42,038 nt of DNA from contig JACRCN010000010.1 in the NCBI GenBank assembly GCA_016219005.1, forward strand, positions 1 to 42,038. Reading direction: 5' to 3'. The DNA comes from Deltaproteobacteria bacterium. GTDB taxonomy: Bacteria > Desulfobacterota > Desulfobacteria > Desulfobacterales > SpSt-501. The notes below the pieces were generated by a model. The model was not told where the DNA came from and did not search any database. It was given only the letters and a program-made list of their open reading frames with translations. A program made the position numbers and the translations under genes. Of the stretch, positions 1 to 8,852 are shown one piece after another (positions within the stretch are counted from its first letter, which is position 1; each line of letters opens with the position of its first letter).

Positions 1-156
1 CTTGTGGAATTGTTGCTGCGCTGGCCCGTCGAGACCTCACCGGTAGCCATTGCGGCCGCGGTCCTGGTCTCGGCCGGCGTGGGGATCGTCTTCGGCTTTT
101 ACCCGGCATGGAAGGCGTCACGGTTGGATCCCATTGATGCGTTGCGCTACGAATGA
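1..156 (+). CDS. MacB-type ABC transporter permease, C-terminal end (partial)
   Basis: The reading frame is open from the first base of the window to TGA at 154-156 and encodes the last 51 residues of a larger protein. It holds one hydrophobic helix followed by the signature [25 protein letters not shown] ending, which is highly typical of the last transmembrane helix and cytoplasmic tail of MacB/FtsX-type permeases (LolE/MacB superfamily). These export macrolides, peptides or lipoproteins with a periplasmic adaptor. The next gene, 59 bp downstream on the same strand, is an OprM-like outer-membrane channel, so the pair probably belongs to a tripartite MacAB-TolC-like export operon whose adaptor and ATPase lie upstream of the window. 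The 5' part of the gene is missing, so the substrate cannot be judged. Confidence 0.85.
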   Translation, partial: LVELLLRWPVETSPVAIAAAVLVSAGVGIVFGFYPAWKASRLDPIDALRYE

Positions 157-214
157 TGTCTTCCGCCAAAACTACTATAAATGACCTTCCAACGGCTCCG
201 CGAGGAGGTCGAAC

Positions 215-1705
215 TTGGTTTTATTGATGCGCTCACGGCTTCGCAAATGGCGTCGGAGAGCAAGCTGCCTGCTGGCAGCATTTGTTTGCCTGACGATAGG
301 TTACGGCTGCATGGTCGGCCCGAACTACCGTCCGCCGCAGGCAGCGGTACCAGACCGCTGGGCCGGACCGGTTCCCGAACCTGCGGCCGCGCTGCCCGAC
401 GTCGACCTGGCACGCTGGTGGACGGTTTTCGACGATGCGCTGCTGTCGTCTCTTGAAGAGAGAGCCGTCCGCTCCAACCTGGATCTGAAGCAGGCCGAAG
501 CCCGCATACGCCAGGCGCGCGCGGCAAGAGCAAGTGCCGCAAGCGGCCTCGGCCCCATGCTCGACGCTACGGGCTCCTTCCAGCGCAGCCGCTCTCCGGG
601 CCGATCGTCCAACTGGCAGGATGGCAACACCCGGGGGCTTGTCTCCAATAACTACGATGCCGGCTTCGATGCCGGTTGGGAGCTGGACATCTTCGGCGGT
701 ATTCGCCGCAACCTCGAAGCCGCCGATGCCGATCTCTTGGCCTCCGTGGAGTCGCGCCGGGACGTCCTGGTGACGCTGACGGCCGAGGTGGCGCGCAACT
801 ACATCGAGCTGCGCTCCTTTCAGCAGCGGATTGACATCGCGCGGCGAAACCTCGCGATCCAGGAACACAGTGCCAGGCTGACCCGCCAGCGGTTCGAAGG
901 CGGGTTTGTGAGCGGCCTGGATGTCGCCAATGCCAATGCCCAGGTGGCGACCACGGCCTCCCAGATCCCCCTGCTGGAGGCGGCGGCCCGGCAGTCCATC
1001 TATGCCCTCGGTATCCTGCTCGGCCAGGAGCCGGCCGCCCTGGTTCCGGAGCTGGCCCCGACTTCCGCCATCCCGGCCGCACCGCCCGCGGCCACGGCCG
1101 GCGTGCCCTCGGACTTGCTGCGCCGGCGGCCGGACATCCGCCGGGCCGAAGCGGAAATTCATGCGGCCACGGCGCGGATCGGCGTCGCCACGGCCGATCT
1201 GTTCCCCAGGTTCACGATCACCGGTTCGGCGGGGCTGAGCTCCGGCGATTTCAGCTCATGGCTGACCTGGGCTCAGCGCTTTTGGGCGCTCGGCCCTTCG
1301 GCCAGCTGGCGGCTCTTCGACACGGGCCGCACGCAGTCCAACATCGCACAGCAGGAGACCTTGCAGGAGCAGGCGCTCATCGCCTTCCGGCAGACGGTGC
1401 TCACCGCCCTGCAGGAGGTGGAAAATGCTTTGATCGCCTCCACGAAGGAACAGGAGCGCCGCCAGTTGCTTGTCAGCGCTGTCGACGCCAACCGCAAAGC
1501 CGTCAGCTTGGCGAAAACCCTTTACACCGAGGGGCAAACGGATTTCCTCAGCGTGCTGGATGCGCAGCGGTCCTTGTTTCTTAGCGAGGAAACACTGGCC
1601 CTGAGCACCGACGCCGTTTCGACTGATTTGGTGGCGTTGCACAAGGCATTGGGAGGAGGTTGGAGCGATACGTCGGGCGACGGACGAGGCTCTAATCCGA
1701 ACTAG
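215..1705 (+). CDS. Outer-membrane efflux lipoprotein, NodT/OprM family
   Basis: The 496-residue product has the usual length for the OprM/NodT branch of TolC-like factors. A basic N-terminus and hydrophobic stretch end at Cys32, followed by MVGPNYRPP, the typical start of a mature lipidated OprM-type channel; the -3 position is Gly, so the lipobox is not canonical. Two OEP repeats follow (about 70-260 and 290-480), with the expected SDLLRRRPDIRRAEAE-like motif near the middle. It should form the trimeric outer-membrane duct of an efflux system, partnered with the MacB-like permease just upstream. I chose the TTG at 215 because GAGGAGG lies 6 nt before it; an ATG at 227 in the same frame is 18 nt from that site. 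Substrate unknown. Confidence 0.88.
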   Translation: MVLLMRSRLRKWRRRASCLLAAFVCLTIGYGCMVGPNYRPPQAAVPDRWAGPVPEPAAALPDVDLARWWTVFDDALLSSLEERAVRSNLDLKQAEARIRQARAARASAASGLGPMLDATGSFQRSRSPGRSSNWQDGNTRGLVSNNYDAGFDAGWELDIFGGIRRNLEAADADLLASVESRRDVLVTLTAEVARNYIELRSFQQRIDIARRNLAIQEHSARLTRQRFEGGFVSGLDVANANAQVATTASQIPLLEAAARQSIYALGILLGQEPAALVPELAPTSAIPAAPPAATAGVPSDLLRRRPDIRRAEAEIHAATARIGVATADLFPRFTITGSAGLSSGDFSSWLTWAQRFWALGPSASWRLFDTGRTQSNIAQQETLQEQALIAFRQTVLTALQEVENALIASTKEQERRQLLVSAVDANRKAVSLAKTLYTEGQTDFLSVLDAQRSLFLSEETLALSTDAVSTDLVALHKALGGGWSDTSGDGRGSNPN

Positions 1706-1783
1706 GAGATGCGAAAATCGGCTTTTATGGAGTGTTACGCCGCCCCCGATTTTTAAGTTTAGATGAGATTTCGGAGAAAACCC

Positions 1784-2869
1784 ATGGATGTGGCGGGCGG
1801 GTCCTCGCTGCGGAAAAGAGTATTCTGTTGGTCCGGCGCGCGGGCACCGCGAGCATCGCAAGTTGTTGCCGTGATGCTGGGTCTCGCGGGACCGATAGCC
1901 GCAGGGGTCATGGTCGGCCATGCTCGAATGGGGATGGTGATGTCCCTTGGTGGACTTGCGCTGAGCGGAGATGGAAAAGGCGAAACGTTCCGTGAGCAGG
2001 TGCCTGGTCTGGTCTACGCCTTAGTAGCCGGAAGCGCGGCGATGTTCACAGGCTCAGCTATGGCCGGGCACGATATGCTGACCGCTTTCGGCGTTCCGGC
2101 GATCGCCGCAGCGGCCGGGCTTCTCGGTGGTATCAGCAGACCGCTGGCACGGGCGACCACTCAATTCATGGTATACACCATCATCGCCGCGAATCTTGGC
2201 TTAAGCGGAGTTCACCCGCTCGCAACAATGCTCTTGTTTTCGCTGGGTGCCGCCTGGGCCGCTGGCCTGTCCCTGATTTTAAGGCCACTATTCCAAGCCT
2301 TGGGCTCCGATCCAACTCCCCACACTCCGGCAAACGTTGTTCCATCGCCCAGGCGCTATGCTGGGCAGCTGCTGCATCGGTGGTGGAATTCGCTCGCCCA
2401 TCTATCAGGATGGCAATACGCCCTTCGAATTACCTTGTGTCTCGCCACCGCAGAAGCGTTCGAATGGATATTTCCCCACCATCATGGCTATTGGGTGTCT
2501 ATTACAGTGGTGATCGTGGTGCAGCGCAATCTTCAGGCTGCGTTGACGCGGACCCTCCAGAGGGCCGCCGGAACCGCGCTCGGCGTCCTGCTCGTCAGCT
2601 TGCTCCTGCTCGGATCTCCGGGCTTGTGGGCCATGATTTCAATGCTCGCCGTGCTCGCCGCGGTACGTCCGATCCTCAAGGAAGCCAATTACACTGCCTA
2701 CGCTGCTGTCACGACTCCGCTGATCATCCTGTTGTTAGACTTTGGGCAAAAAACATCTTGGCCGGTCATTGTCGATCGGCTGGCTGCGACGCTCGCTGGT
2801 TGCGTTCTTGCATTAACGTTTGGATACCTTATGTGGTCGGCGAATCACCCAATCACCGGGAGAACTTGA
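1784..2869 (+). CDS. FUSC-family inner-membrane protein (YccS/aromatic acid exporter-like)
   Basis: The 361-residue protein has two clusters of hydrophobic helices: about 30-170, and a C-terminal set at about 235-355. The second cluster starts at an HHHGYW motif followed by V-rich helices and a QAALTRTLQRAAGT segment, the typical core of the fusaric acid resistance-like (FUSC_2) domain. Family members are thought to export aromatic acids or other toxic organic acids. The ATG at 1784 is preferred over the in-frame ATG at 1763 because CGGAG lies 7 nt before it. The gene follows the efflux channel by 78 bp and probably belongs to the same export locus. It converges on nifB with only 7 bp between stop codons. 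The large cytoplasmic domain of YccS is reduced here. Substrate not determinable. Confidence 0.75.
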   Translation: MDVAGGSSLRKRVFCWSGARAPRASQVVAVMLGLAGPIAAGVMVGHARMGMVMSLGGLALSGDGKGETFREQVPGLVYALVAGSAAMFTGSAMAGHDMLTAFGVPAIAAAAGLLGGISRPLARATTQFMVYTIIAANLGLSGVHPLATMLLFSLGAAWAAGLSLILRPLFQALGSDPTPHTPANVVPSPRRYAGQLLHRWWNSLAHLSGWQYALRITLCLATAEAFEWIFPHHHGYWVSITVVIVVQRNLQAALTRTLQRAAGTALGVLLVSLLLLGSPGLWAMISMLAVLAAVRPILKEANYTAYAAVTTPLIILLLDFGQKTSWPVIVDRLAATLAGCVLALTFGYLMWSANHPITGRT

Positions 2870-2876
2870 AGCCGGA

Positions 2877-4145
2877 TCATCCGCACCCAATCCCGCTGTT
2901 GCCGCTGCAGCCGCGGATGCAGCTCTTGGCCTGACGCTTGCCGAAAATCGAAGGGTTGATGCCTTCATAGGCTGCGGCCAGGCCCTGCTGGATCAGGCCA
3001 TCCATGACCACGGGCGATACTCCGGCTTCTTCGAGAATGATCCGCGGTGTTTCCCCAATTCCGGAAACCAGCACCGCCCGGCAATCCTTGAGAACTTCCG
3101 CCAGCGCGAACCAGCGTTTCCCGCCGCCGCCGGGCGGCGGCGCCGGCCGGCTCCCGATCAGGACATAGCCCTCCGGGGACCGGCCCCACACTTGAAACGA
3201 GGAGGCCTCGCCGAGATGGTGGTTGACCAGCAGTCCCTCGCGGGTGGCCACCGCCACGTGCGGCCGGCCGGCACTAAGCTCTGGGCGGCTTTGCGCGTGG
3301 GCGATCAGCCGCGGCGCCATCTCACGGGACCGGTCGCAGGCCAAAAGACCCACTGCATCGGCGCGGCAGCGCCGGCAGTGGCGCATCTGGGGAAGATACT
3401 GCTGCGCCCGGGCCCGCAGTTCTTCCATGGTCTTTGGAGACGGTTCCGGCAGATGGCCGAAGGGAGTGTCCCCGGTCGGGTACAGCGGTATCAGGTTCAG
3501 GAGGTCGACGCCAAGCCCTGCCGCAACGCGGGCAATGTCTTCCACGTGGCTATCATTGACTCCCGGGGTCACGATGGTGTTGACCTTGACGGTAATGCCG
3601 CGCTCCTTGAGGCCGCGGATGGATTGCATCTGGCGTTCGAGCATGAGCTCCGCCGCACCGATCCCCCGGTAGAGCACCTTGCCGTCCCGCACCCAGCGGT
3701 AGAACTGCTGGCCGACGGCCAGGTCCACCGCGTTCATCGTGACGGTCGTGTGGGTGATCCCCAGCTCAGCGATTTCATCCAGGTGCGCCGGCAGGCCGAG
3801 CCCGTTGGAGGAAAGGCAGACGAGCAGCCGCGGGTGGCGCTCACGGATCCGGCGGATCGTCCCCAGCGTTTCCGCCGGGTTGGCCATGGGATCCCCCGGA
3901 CCGGCGATCCCGACCACGCTGATCTCCGGCATCTTCCCCATGACCTCATCCAAATAGGCAATGGCCTGGGCCGGGCTCAGGATAGCGCTTGTTACCCCGG
4001 GGCGGGATTCGTTCTGGCAGTCGTACTTGCGGTTGCAATAGTTGCACAGCACGTTGCACTTCGGCGCCACCGGAAGATGCACCCGGGCGCAGCTTCCCGC
4101 GGCATCCGGGTTGAAACAGGGGTGGCTCTGCCTTGCGGAATCCAT
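2877..4145 (-). CDS. nifB: NifB, radical-SAM FeMo-co core synthase with NifX-like domain
   Basis: NifB fuses two [4Fe-4S] units and inserts a SAM-derived carbide to make NifB-co (the 8Fe core), the precursor of the nitrogenase cofactor. The 422-residue product starts with the conserved HPCFN (8-12). The radical-SAM triad is Cys30-x3-Cys34-x2-Cys37, and the family motif around HCRRCRADAVG lies near residue 280. Residues from about 305 to the end form a NifX/NafY-type cofactor-binding domain, so this is the two-domain form of NifB; no separate nifX is present nearby. AAAGG lies about 10 nt before the ATG. It is the last gene of the nif operon, 24 bp after nifN. Identification is firm. Confidence 0.97.
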   Translation of the reverse strand: MDSARQSHPCFNPDAAGSCARVHLPVAPKCNVLCNYCNRKYDCQNESRPGVTSAILSPAQAIAYLDEVMGKMPEISVVGIAGPGDPMANPAETLGTIRRIRERHPRLLVCLSSNGLGLPAHLDEIAELGITHTTVTMNAVDLAVGQQFYRWVRDGKVLYRGIGAAELMLERQMQSIRGLKERGITVKVNTIVTPGVNDSHVEDIARVAAGLGVDLLNLIPLYPTGDTPFGHLPEPSPKTMEELRARAQQYLPQMRHCRRCRADAVGLLACDRSREMAPRLIAHAQSRPELSAGRPHVAVATREGLLVNHHLGEASSFQVWGRSPEGYVLIGSRPAPPPGGGGKRWFALAEVLKDCRAVLVSGIGETPRIILEEAGVSPVVMDGLIQQGLAAAYEGINPSIFGKRQAKSCIRGCSGNSGIGCG

Positions 4146-4169
4146 GGAATTTTTTCCTTTACGAGGTCA

Positions 4170-5531
4170 TCACAGGTAGCCGTAGCCGACGGCCGAATCA
4201 TCCTGGCTCTTTTCCAGCACGGCATTCACGACGGCATCGAAGAGCGCAAGCGCTCCGCGATAGCCCAGGTGCCGGAGGCGCTGGGCGCCGAAGCGGTCAT
4301 GCACCGGGAAGCCGACTCGGATGAGCGGAATGCCGAGTTCGCGGGCCAGGACCCGGTAACCCTTGCTGTTGCCAATGACGAGATCCGGCGCAAGCCCGCG
4401 CGCGTGCTCCACGATGTCATGGAAATCGACGTCTTCCAGCACCTCGGGGGCTTCGCCCGGAATCGACCCGCAGACCGAAGCGATGCTGTGGGAGAGACGC
4501 CCCGAGCTGCCGCCTGAGGCCGCCAGCACCGGTTTCACGCCGATCTCGGACAGAAAGGCCGTGAGGCCCGCCACCAGGTCCTCTTCACCGTAGATCACGG
4601 CACGCTTGCCGGAGAGGTACTTGTGGCCGTCCACATAGGCATCCAGAAGGCGGCCGCGTTCCAGGGCGTGGCGGCGCGGGGTCGGCCTCCCGGTGATCTC
4701 TTCCAGCGCCGTAAATAAAGCGTCCGTCTCCCGCAGGCCGATGGGAAGCCCCAGGCTGAACAGACGCACGCCGTGGCGGGTTTGCAGCAGTCCGCCGGCC
4801 GATCGCTCGGGACGCAGGGTCCGGCCGAACTCGATGGAAGCCGGCGCCCCGGCCATGCGCCGGATAGCGGGCAGGGGGGTGCCCCCTTCGGGGATCTCTC
4901 GGTAGTCCTCAAGGGTGGGTCCGTCCAGGGTGTCGGAATAGTCCGGCAGAATCGTAACCGCAAGCTTGAAGTCTTCACAAATCTCCTTCAAGTGGCGCAG
5001 GTCCTCGGGCGAAACGAATCCGGGAAAAAGGTTCACGGCCGTGGTCGGCTCCGGTTCTGTGACGACCTGCTCCGTCACGGCGCGGATAGCGGCGTGGAAG
5101 CCCTCCATGTGAGAGCCTCCGAAGGCAGGGGTGCTCACGCTGACGACCTCCGGCAAATCGAGGTCGGCAAACTCCGCCTTGAACTCTCGGACCAACCGGT
5201 CGGCGTCGTCGCCAATGGTTTCGGTGAGGCAGGTGGTGGCAACGCCTACGACCGCCGGCCGGTATTTCTTCATGACGTTGAGGATGCCTTTTTTCAGGTT
5301 GGGCCCGCCGCCGTAGACCGCCTCCTTTTCTCCGAGACTCGAGGAGGCGATGTCCACGGGCTCGCGAAAATGGCTGATGATGTACCGGCGCATGTAGGTC
5401 GCGCATCCCTGGGAGCCGTGCAGGAAGGCAACCGCACCCTCGATGCCCTTGAAAGCCAACGCGGCGCCGAGAGGCCGGCAGAGCTTGCAGGCGTTGGTGG
5501 TGGACACGTACGCATGGGGTTTCGTCAGCAT
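4170..5531 (-). CDS. nifN: NifN, FeMo-co assembly scaffold beta subunit
   Basis: NifN pairs with NifE in the NifEN scaffold, on which NifB-co is matured with molybdenum and homocitrate before transfer to NifDK. The 453-residue protein is homologous to NifK. The N-terminal NACKLCRPLG motif (Cys15, Cys18), the GSQGCATY motif (Cys43) and the TTCLTETIGDD motif are all present, giving candidate ligands for the P-cluster-like Fe-S centre. It differs from NifK in lacking the SYCK region near the C-terminus. Its ATG lies inside the end of nifE (ATGCTGA, 7-nt overlap), which suggests translational coupling and equal production of the two subunits. It is followed by nifB. Confidence 0.95.
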   Translation of the reverse strand: MLTKPHAYVSTTNACKLCRPLGAALAFKGIEGAVAFLHGSQGCATYMRRYIISHFREPVDIASSSLGEKEAVYGGGPNLKKGILNVMKKYRPAVVGVATTCLTETIGDDADRLVREFKAEFADLDLPEVVSVSTPAFGGSHMEGFHAAIRAVTEQVVTEPEPTTAVNLFPGFVSPEDLRHLKEICEDFKLAVTILPDYSDTLDGPTLEDYREIPEGGTPLPAIRRMAGAPASIEFGRTLRPERSAGGLLQTRHGVRLFSLGLPIGLRETDALFTALEEITGRPTPRRHALERGRLLDAYVDGHKYLSGKRAVIYGEEDLVAGLTAFLSEIGVKPVLAASGGSSGRLSHSIASVCGSIPGEAPEVLEDVDFHDIVEHARGLAPDLVIGNSKGYRVLARELGIPLIRVGFPVHDRFGAQRLRHLGYRGALALFDAVVNAVLEKSQDDSAVGYGYL

Positions 5532-6910
5532 GCTTCAACCTCCTTGCTCCTATCCGCGGAATCCGCCGCTCGTCGCGGCATGAAGCGCCAGACCGGGCTC
5601 GTCACCGAGCGGTGGACCTCGAGACCGAAGTTGAGCATCCCGACGAAGCCCTCCATGGCGATTTTGCGCTCGTGGTTGTGGTCGCAGAAACCGATGCCGA
5701 GCTTGTAGGCGATGGGCCGCTCCTTGATGCCGCCGACGAAGATGTCTACGCCTTTTTCCTTAATGAACTCGGAGAGCTCGAGTGGGTTGGCGTCATCCAC
5801 GATGATGGTGCCCGGGTCGGAAATGGCGGCCAACTCCTCATAGTCCTCCGGGGTACCGGTCTGCGATCCGACGATCGCCACCTGCATGCCGAGATGCCGG
5901 AACGCTTTGATCAGCGAGAAGGCTTTGAAGGCCCCGCCGACGTAAACGGCCGCCTTGCGCCCCTCGAGGTCGCGGCGCAGGCGGGAGAGCTCCGGCAGGA
6001 TTTTTACGAGCTCGCTTCGAACCAGGGCCTGCGTTCTAACCAGGATACCGGGGTCCGAATTTTGAAAAAACTCGGCCGTCCGGTAAAGAGAGTCGGCCAT
6101 GTCCTCGATGCCGACATAGGAGACACGCAGATACGAGGTGCCGTATTTTTCCTGCATCATCCGGGCGAGCTCCAGAGTCGCGCCGGAGCACTGCACCAGG
6201 TTCAGCGCCGCGCCGTGGCAGCGACGGATGTCGTCCACCCGCCCGTCGCCGGTGACGTTGGCCACCACCTCGACCCCCATGCGCCGCAGATAGTCGCGGA
6301 TGATCCACGTCTCCCCGGCCAGGTTGAAATCGCCGAAAATGTTGACGGAAGCCGGGTCGATTCCCGCGGTGTCGCCGGTGCCCACGAGTTCGAACATGGC
6401 CTTGCAGGCGGCGAGGTAACCGGCACGCTTGTTGCCCTTGAACCCCTCGGACTGCACTGCAATGACCGGGATGCCGGTCCTGGCGGCGGCCGCCCGGCAA
6501 ACGGCCTTCAAGTCGTCGCCGATCAGCCCGACAATGCAGGTCGAGTAAACAAACGCCGCTTTCGGCCGGTGCCGTTGGACGAGTTCCTCCAGCGCGGCCG
6601 CAAGCTTCCTTTCACCGCCGAAGATGACGTCCCGCTCCCGCAGGTCGGTGGAAAAGCTCAAGCGGTGAAGCTCCGGGCCGCTCGAAAGCGCGCCGCGAAT
6701 GTCCCATGTATAGGCCGCGCAGCCGATGGGGCCATGCACCAGATGCAGGGCGTCGGCAATGGGGTAGAGCACCACACGCGAGCCGCAGAAAACGCAGGCG
6801 CGCTGGCTGACCGCCCCCGCCAGGCTTTCGCGGTTACAGGCCAGGTCGATGGGGCCTGCACCCGCACGATGGATCTGGCTTTTGCGCTCTTCCAAAATAG
6901 TCGTGCTCAT
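5525..6910 (-). CDS. nifE: NifE, FeMo-co assembly scaffold alpha subunit
   Basis: This 461-residue protein is the NifD-like subunit of the NifEN scaffold. The RACVFCG motif (Cys39, Cys42) and the HGPIGCAAYTWDIRG motif (Cys64) match the ligands of the bridging [4Fe-4S] cluster. STCIVGLIGDD gives the third conserved cysteine, and VQCSGAT near residue 235 matches the cofactor-precursor cysteine of NifE. The protein keeps the NifE-type CVFCGS signature and lacks the NifD-type insertion, which separates it from NifD. AAGGA sits 6 nt before the ATG. nifN overlaps its 3' end by 7 nt; the upstream neighbour is a ferredoxin gene, 76 bp away. Confidence 0.95.
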   Translation of the reverse strand: MSTTILEERKSQIHRAGAGPIDLACNRESLAGAVSQRACVFCGSRVVLYPIADALHLVHGPIGCAAYTWDIRGALSSGPELHRLSFSTDLRERDVIFGGERKLAAALEELVQRHRPKAAFVYSTCIVGLIGDDLKAVCRAAAARTGIPVIAVQSEGFKGNKRAGYLAACKAMFELVGTGDTAGIDPASVNIFGDFNLAGETWIIRDYLRRMGVEVVANVTGDGRVDDIRRCHGAALNLVQCSGATLELARMMQEKYGTSYLRVSYVGIEDMADSLYRTAEFFQNSDPGILVRTQALVRSELVKILPELSRLRRDLEGRKAAVYVGGAFKAFSLIKAFRHLGMQVAIVGSQTGTPEDYEELAAISDPGTIIVDDANPLELSEFIKEKGVDIFVGGIKERPIAYKLGIGFCDHNHERKIAMEGFVGMLNFGLEVHRSVTSPVWRFMPRRAADSADRSKEVEAC

Positions 6911-6986
6911 ATGCTATCCTTATCTTTTTCACCCCCACCCCGCCTCTCCCGCCCAGGAGGCAGGGTATTGGTGATGGGGTGAGCTG

Positions 6987-7289
6987 TCAGGCAAGTCGAT
7001 ACGCTTCGGCCGGCCGGCCGGCCTCGAGGCCGTCGAGGATGGCGTCGATCGCCTCCTCGCTGTCGACCCCTTTGAACCACCAGTTTTGGGGTTGGACCAC
7101 CATCACTGGGCCGGCCTCACACTGCTTCAGACAGCCGGTCGCGGCCACCTGGCAGTCCAGGCCGCGCTCCAGAATGCCTTCCTCGATGTACTGCAGAGAC
7201 CCGTTGGCCTGTTTGTGGCAGATCCCCTTGGGGTCCCCTTTGACACGGAAACTTTGGCAGACGAAGATGATTTGGTTGGGAATGGGCAT
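6987..7289 (-). CDS. Thioredoxin-fold [2Fe-2S] ferredoxin
   Basis: The 100-residue protein carries Cys11, Cys24, Cys53 and Cys57 with the ATGCLKQCEAGP signature, the ligand pattern of thioredoxin-like [2Fe-2S] ferredoxins (as in Clostridium pasteurianum 2Fe-2S ferredoxin and NuoE C-terminal domains). These are known to associate with Mo-nitrogenase clusters, where a role in electron supply or NifDK protection has been proposed. It sits between nifK (153 bp upstream) and nifE (76 bp downstream), in the same orientation, so it is almost certainly co-transcribed. AAGGA precedes the ATG at normal spacing. The partner is inferred from position only. Confidence 0.9.
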   Translation of the reverse strand: MPIPNQIIFVCQSFRVKGDPKGICHKQANGSLQYIEEGILERGLDCQVAATGCLKQCEAGPVMVVQPQNWWFKGVDSEEAIDAILDGLEAGRPAEAYRLA

Positions 7290-7442
7290 GGGGGTTTTCC
7301 TTTCGATGCGCCTTTTCGCGCCGGGTGTCTTGTTTTCCCTGGTTTGGTTGTTGCCTTCAAAAAGGGCCCAAGGGTTCCATGGCAGGAAACGATGCCTTTC
7401 ACTTGGACCCTTGACCCCTCGGCCCCTTAAACTCTGCTTCTC

Positions 7443-8816
7443 TCACAGCACCAGTTCGAAGCTTTGCTCGGAGTCGTCGCGGTCTTTGCGGTCAAGCAGC
7501 GCTCCGAGAACCTTCTCCAGCAGGCGAATGCCGCCCTTGTAGCCCACGGTCGGGAAGTACTGGTGCCCCACCCGGTCGAGGATGGGAAATCCGAAGCGTA
7601 CCAAGGGAATGTCCTCGTCGCGGGCGATGTACTTGCAATATGAGTTTCCGATGATCAGATCCACCGGCTCGTTCTTGATCCACTGGTGCAGCAGAAACAT
7701 GTCGGCCGAGGAACGGACATTGACGTTGAAGGGCATGCCGGCCGTGAGCTGCTTGATCTTCTTCTCGAAGCGTTTGCCGGGGGTGCCGGTGAGGACGTGC
7801 ACGGGACACATGTCGACCGTCGCGAGAAATTCGACCAGGGCGATGAGCGGGTCCGGGTCGCCCACCAGGGCCACTTTCTTATGATAGAAGTATTGGTGCA
7901 TGTCCGAAATCAGGTCCACGAGCTGGCCGCGCTCAAGGTTCACTTCTTCGGGCACGGGCACCCCGGCAATCTTGCGCAAGGCGTCGATGAAGCGGTCGGT
8001 GGCTTTGAGCCCGTAGGGCATTTCGAGCACCCGGCAGGGCACTTTGAACAGCGAGTCCAGATGCCGGGCAGCATCGGCCGAGCACCATTCGCCTAAAGCG
8101 AGGGTGCCGATGGAATCCGGTGTGCTCTTCAACTGCTTGATGGTGACTCCCCCCTCGGGAAACATGTGAAACTCGCCGGAGAGCGGCCCGTTCAGGACGC
8201 CCGAGGTGTCCGGGAAGAGGGTGATGTCGACCCCCACCAGGGCCGCCAGGCGCTTGATCTCCTCCATGTCGGCCGGCTCGACCCAGCCGGGGATGATGTT
8301 GACTCTGCCGTTCTTCGTTCCGGTGGGTTCGGCGACGGCCAGCATGCCCTTGACCATGTTGCTGAAGCCGGTGACGTGGGAGCCCACGTAGCTCGGCGTG
8401 CTGGCGTATAGGACATGCCGGCCTTCGGGAATTTTCCCGCTGCGACGCGCCTTCTCGGTTATTTGAGGCAAGTCGTCGCCGATCGTCTCGGACAGGCAGG
8501 TCGTGTGCACGGCGATGACCTCCGGCTCGTAGACCGCAAAGATGTTCTCGATGGCGGCCAGGAGGTTCGCCTGGCCGCCGAAGACCGAGGCCCCTTCCGT
8601 GAAGGAGCTGGTGGCGGCCGAGATGGGCTCCTTGTAGTGGCGCGTGAGCGCGCTGCGGTGGTAAGCGCAGCAGCCCTGGGAGCCGTGGCTGTGCGGCAGG
8701 CACCCATGCACGCCCAGCGCCGCGTACATGGCGCCGATGGGCTGGCAGGTCTTGGCCGGATTGATGGTCAGGGCCTTGCGTTCGGTGATCTCGGCGGAAG
8801 TGTGGCGTAGCAGCAT
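7443..8816 (-). CDS. nifK: NifK, Mo-nitrogenase beta subunit (short form)
   Basis: NifK forms the alpha2beta2 MoFe protein with NifD and shares the P-cluster. The 457-residue protein is about 60 residues shorter than Azotobacter or Klebsiella NifK because it lacks their N-terminal extension; this is the short form known from Clostridium pasteurianum and many anaerobes. P-cluster ligands are visible as Cys24 (TCQPIGA), Cys49 (GSQGCCAYHR) and Cys107 (TTCLSETIGDD). The C-terminal NSYCKYIARDEDIPLVRFG region and the RVGHQYFPTVGY segment are well conserved. GAGGA lies 7 nt before the ATG. nifD ends 36 bp upstream; the ferredoxin gene follows. Confidence 0.97.
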   Translation of the reverse strand: MLLRHTSAEITERKALTINPAKTCQPIGAMYAALGVHGCLPHSHGSQGCCAYHRSALTRHYKEPISAATSSFTEGASVFGGQANLLAAIENIFAVYEPEVIAVHTTCLSETIGDDLPQITEKARRSGKIPEGRHVLYASTPSYVGSHVTGFSNMVKGMLAVAEPTGTKNGRVNIIPGWVEPADMEEIKRLAALVGVDITLFPDTSGVLNGPLSGEFHMFPEGGVTIKQLKSTPDSIGTLALGEWCSADAARHLDSLFKVPCRVLEMPYGLKATDRFIDALRKIAGVPVPEEVNLERGQLVDLISDMHQYFYHKKVALVGDPDPLIALVEFLATVDMCPVHVLTGTPGKRFEKKIKQLTAGMPFNVNVRSSADMFLLHQWIKNEPVDLIIGNSYCKYIARDEDIPLVRFGFPILDRVGHQYFPTVGYKGGIRLLEKVLGALLDRKDRDDSEQSFELVL

Positions 8817-8852
8817 GATCGGTTCCTCGCTTCAATTGGCTTCAGTCATCAT

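Noticed and set aside
233..1162. Long minus-strand ORF opposite the efflux channel gene
   Set aside because: Shadow of a G+C-rich gene; translation is Arg/Gly-rich without motifs, while the + strand frame is a clear OprM homologue.
5612..6982. Long + strand ORF opposite nifE
   Set aside because: Antisense shadow; nifE on the minus strand has all family signatures.
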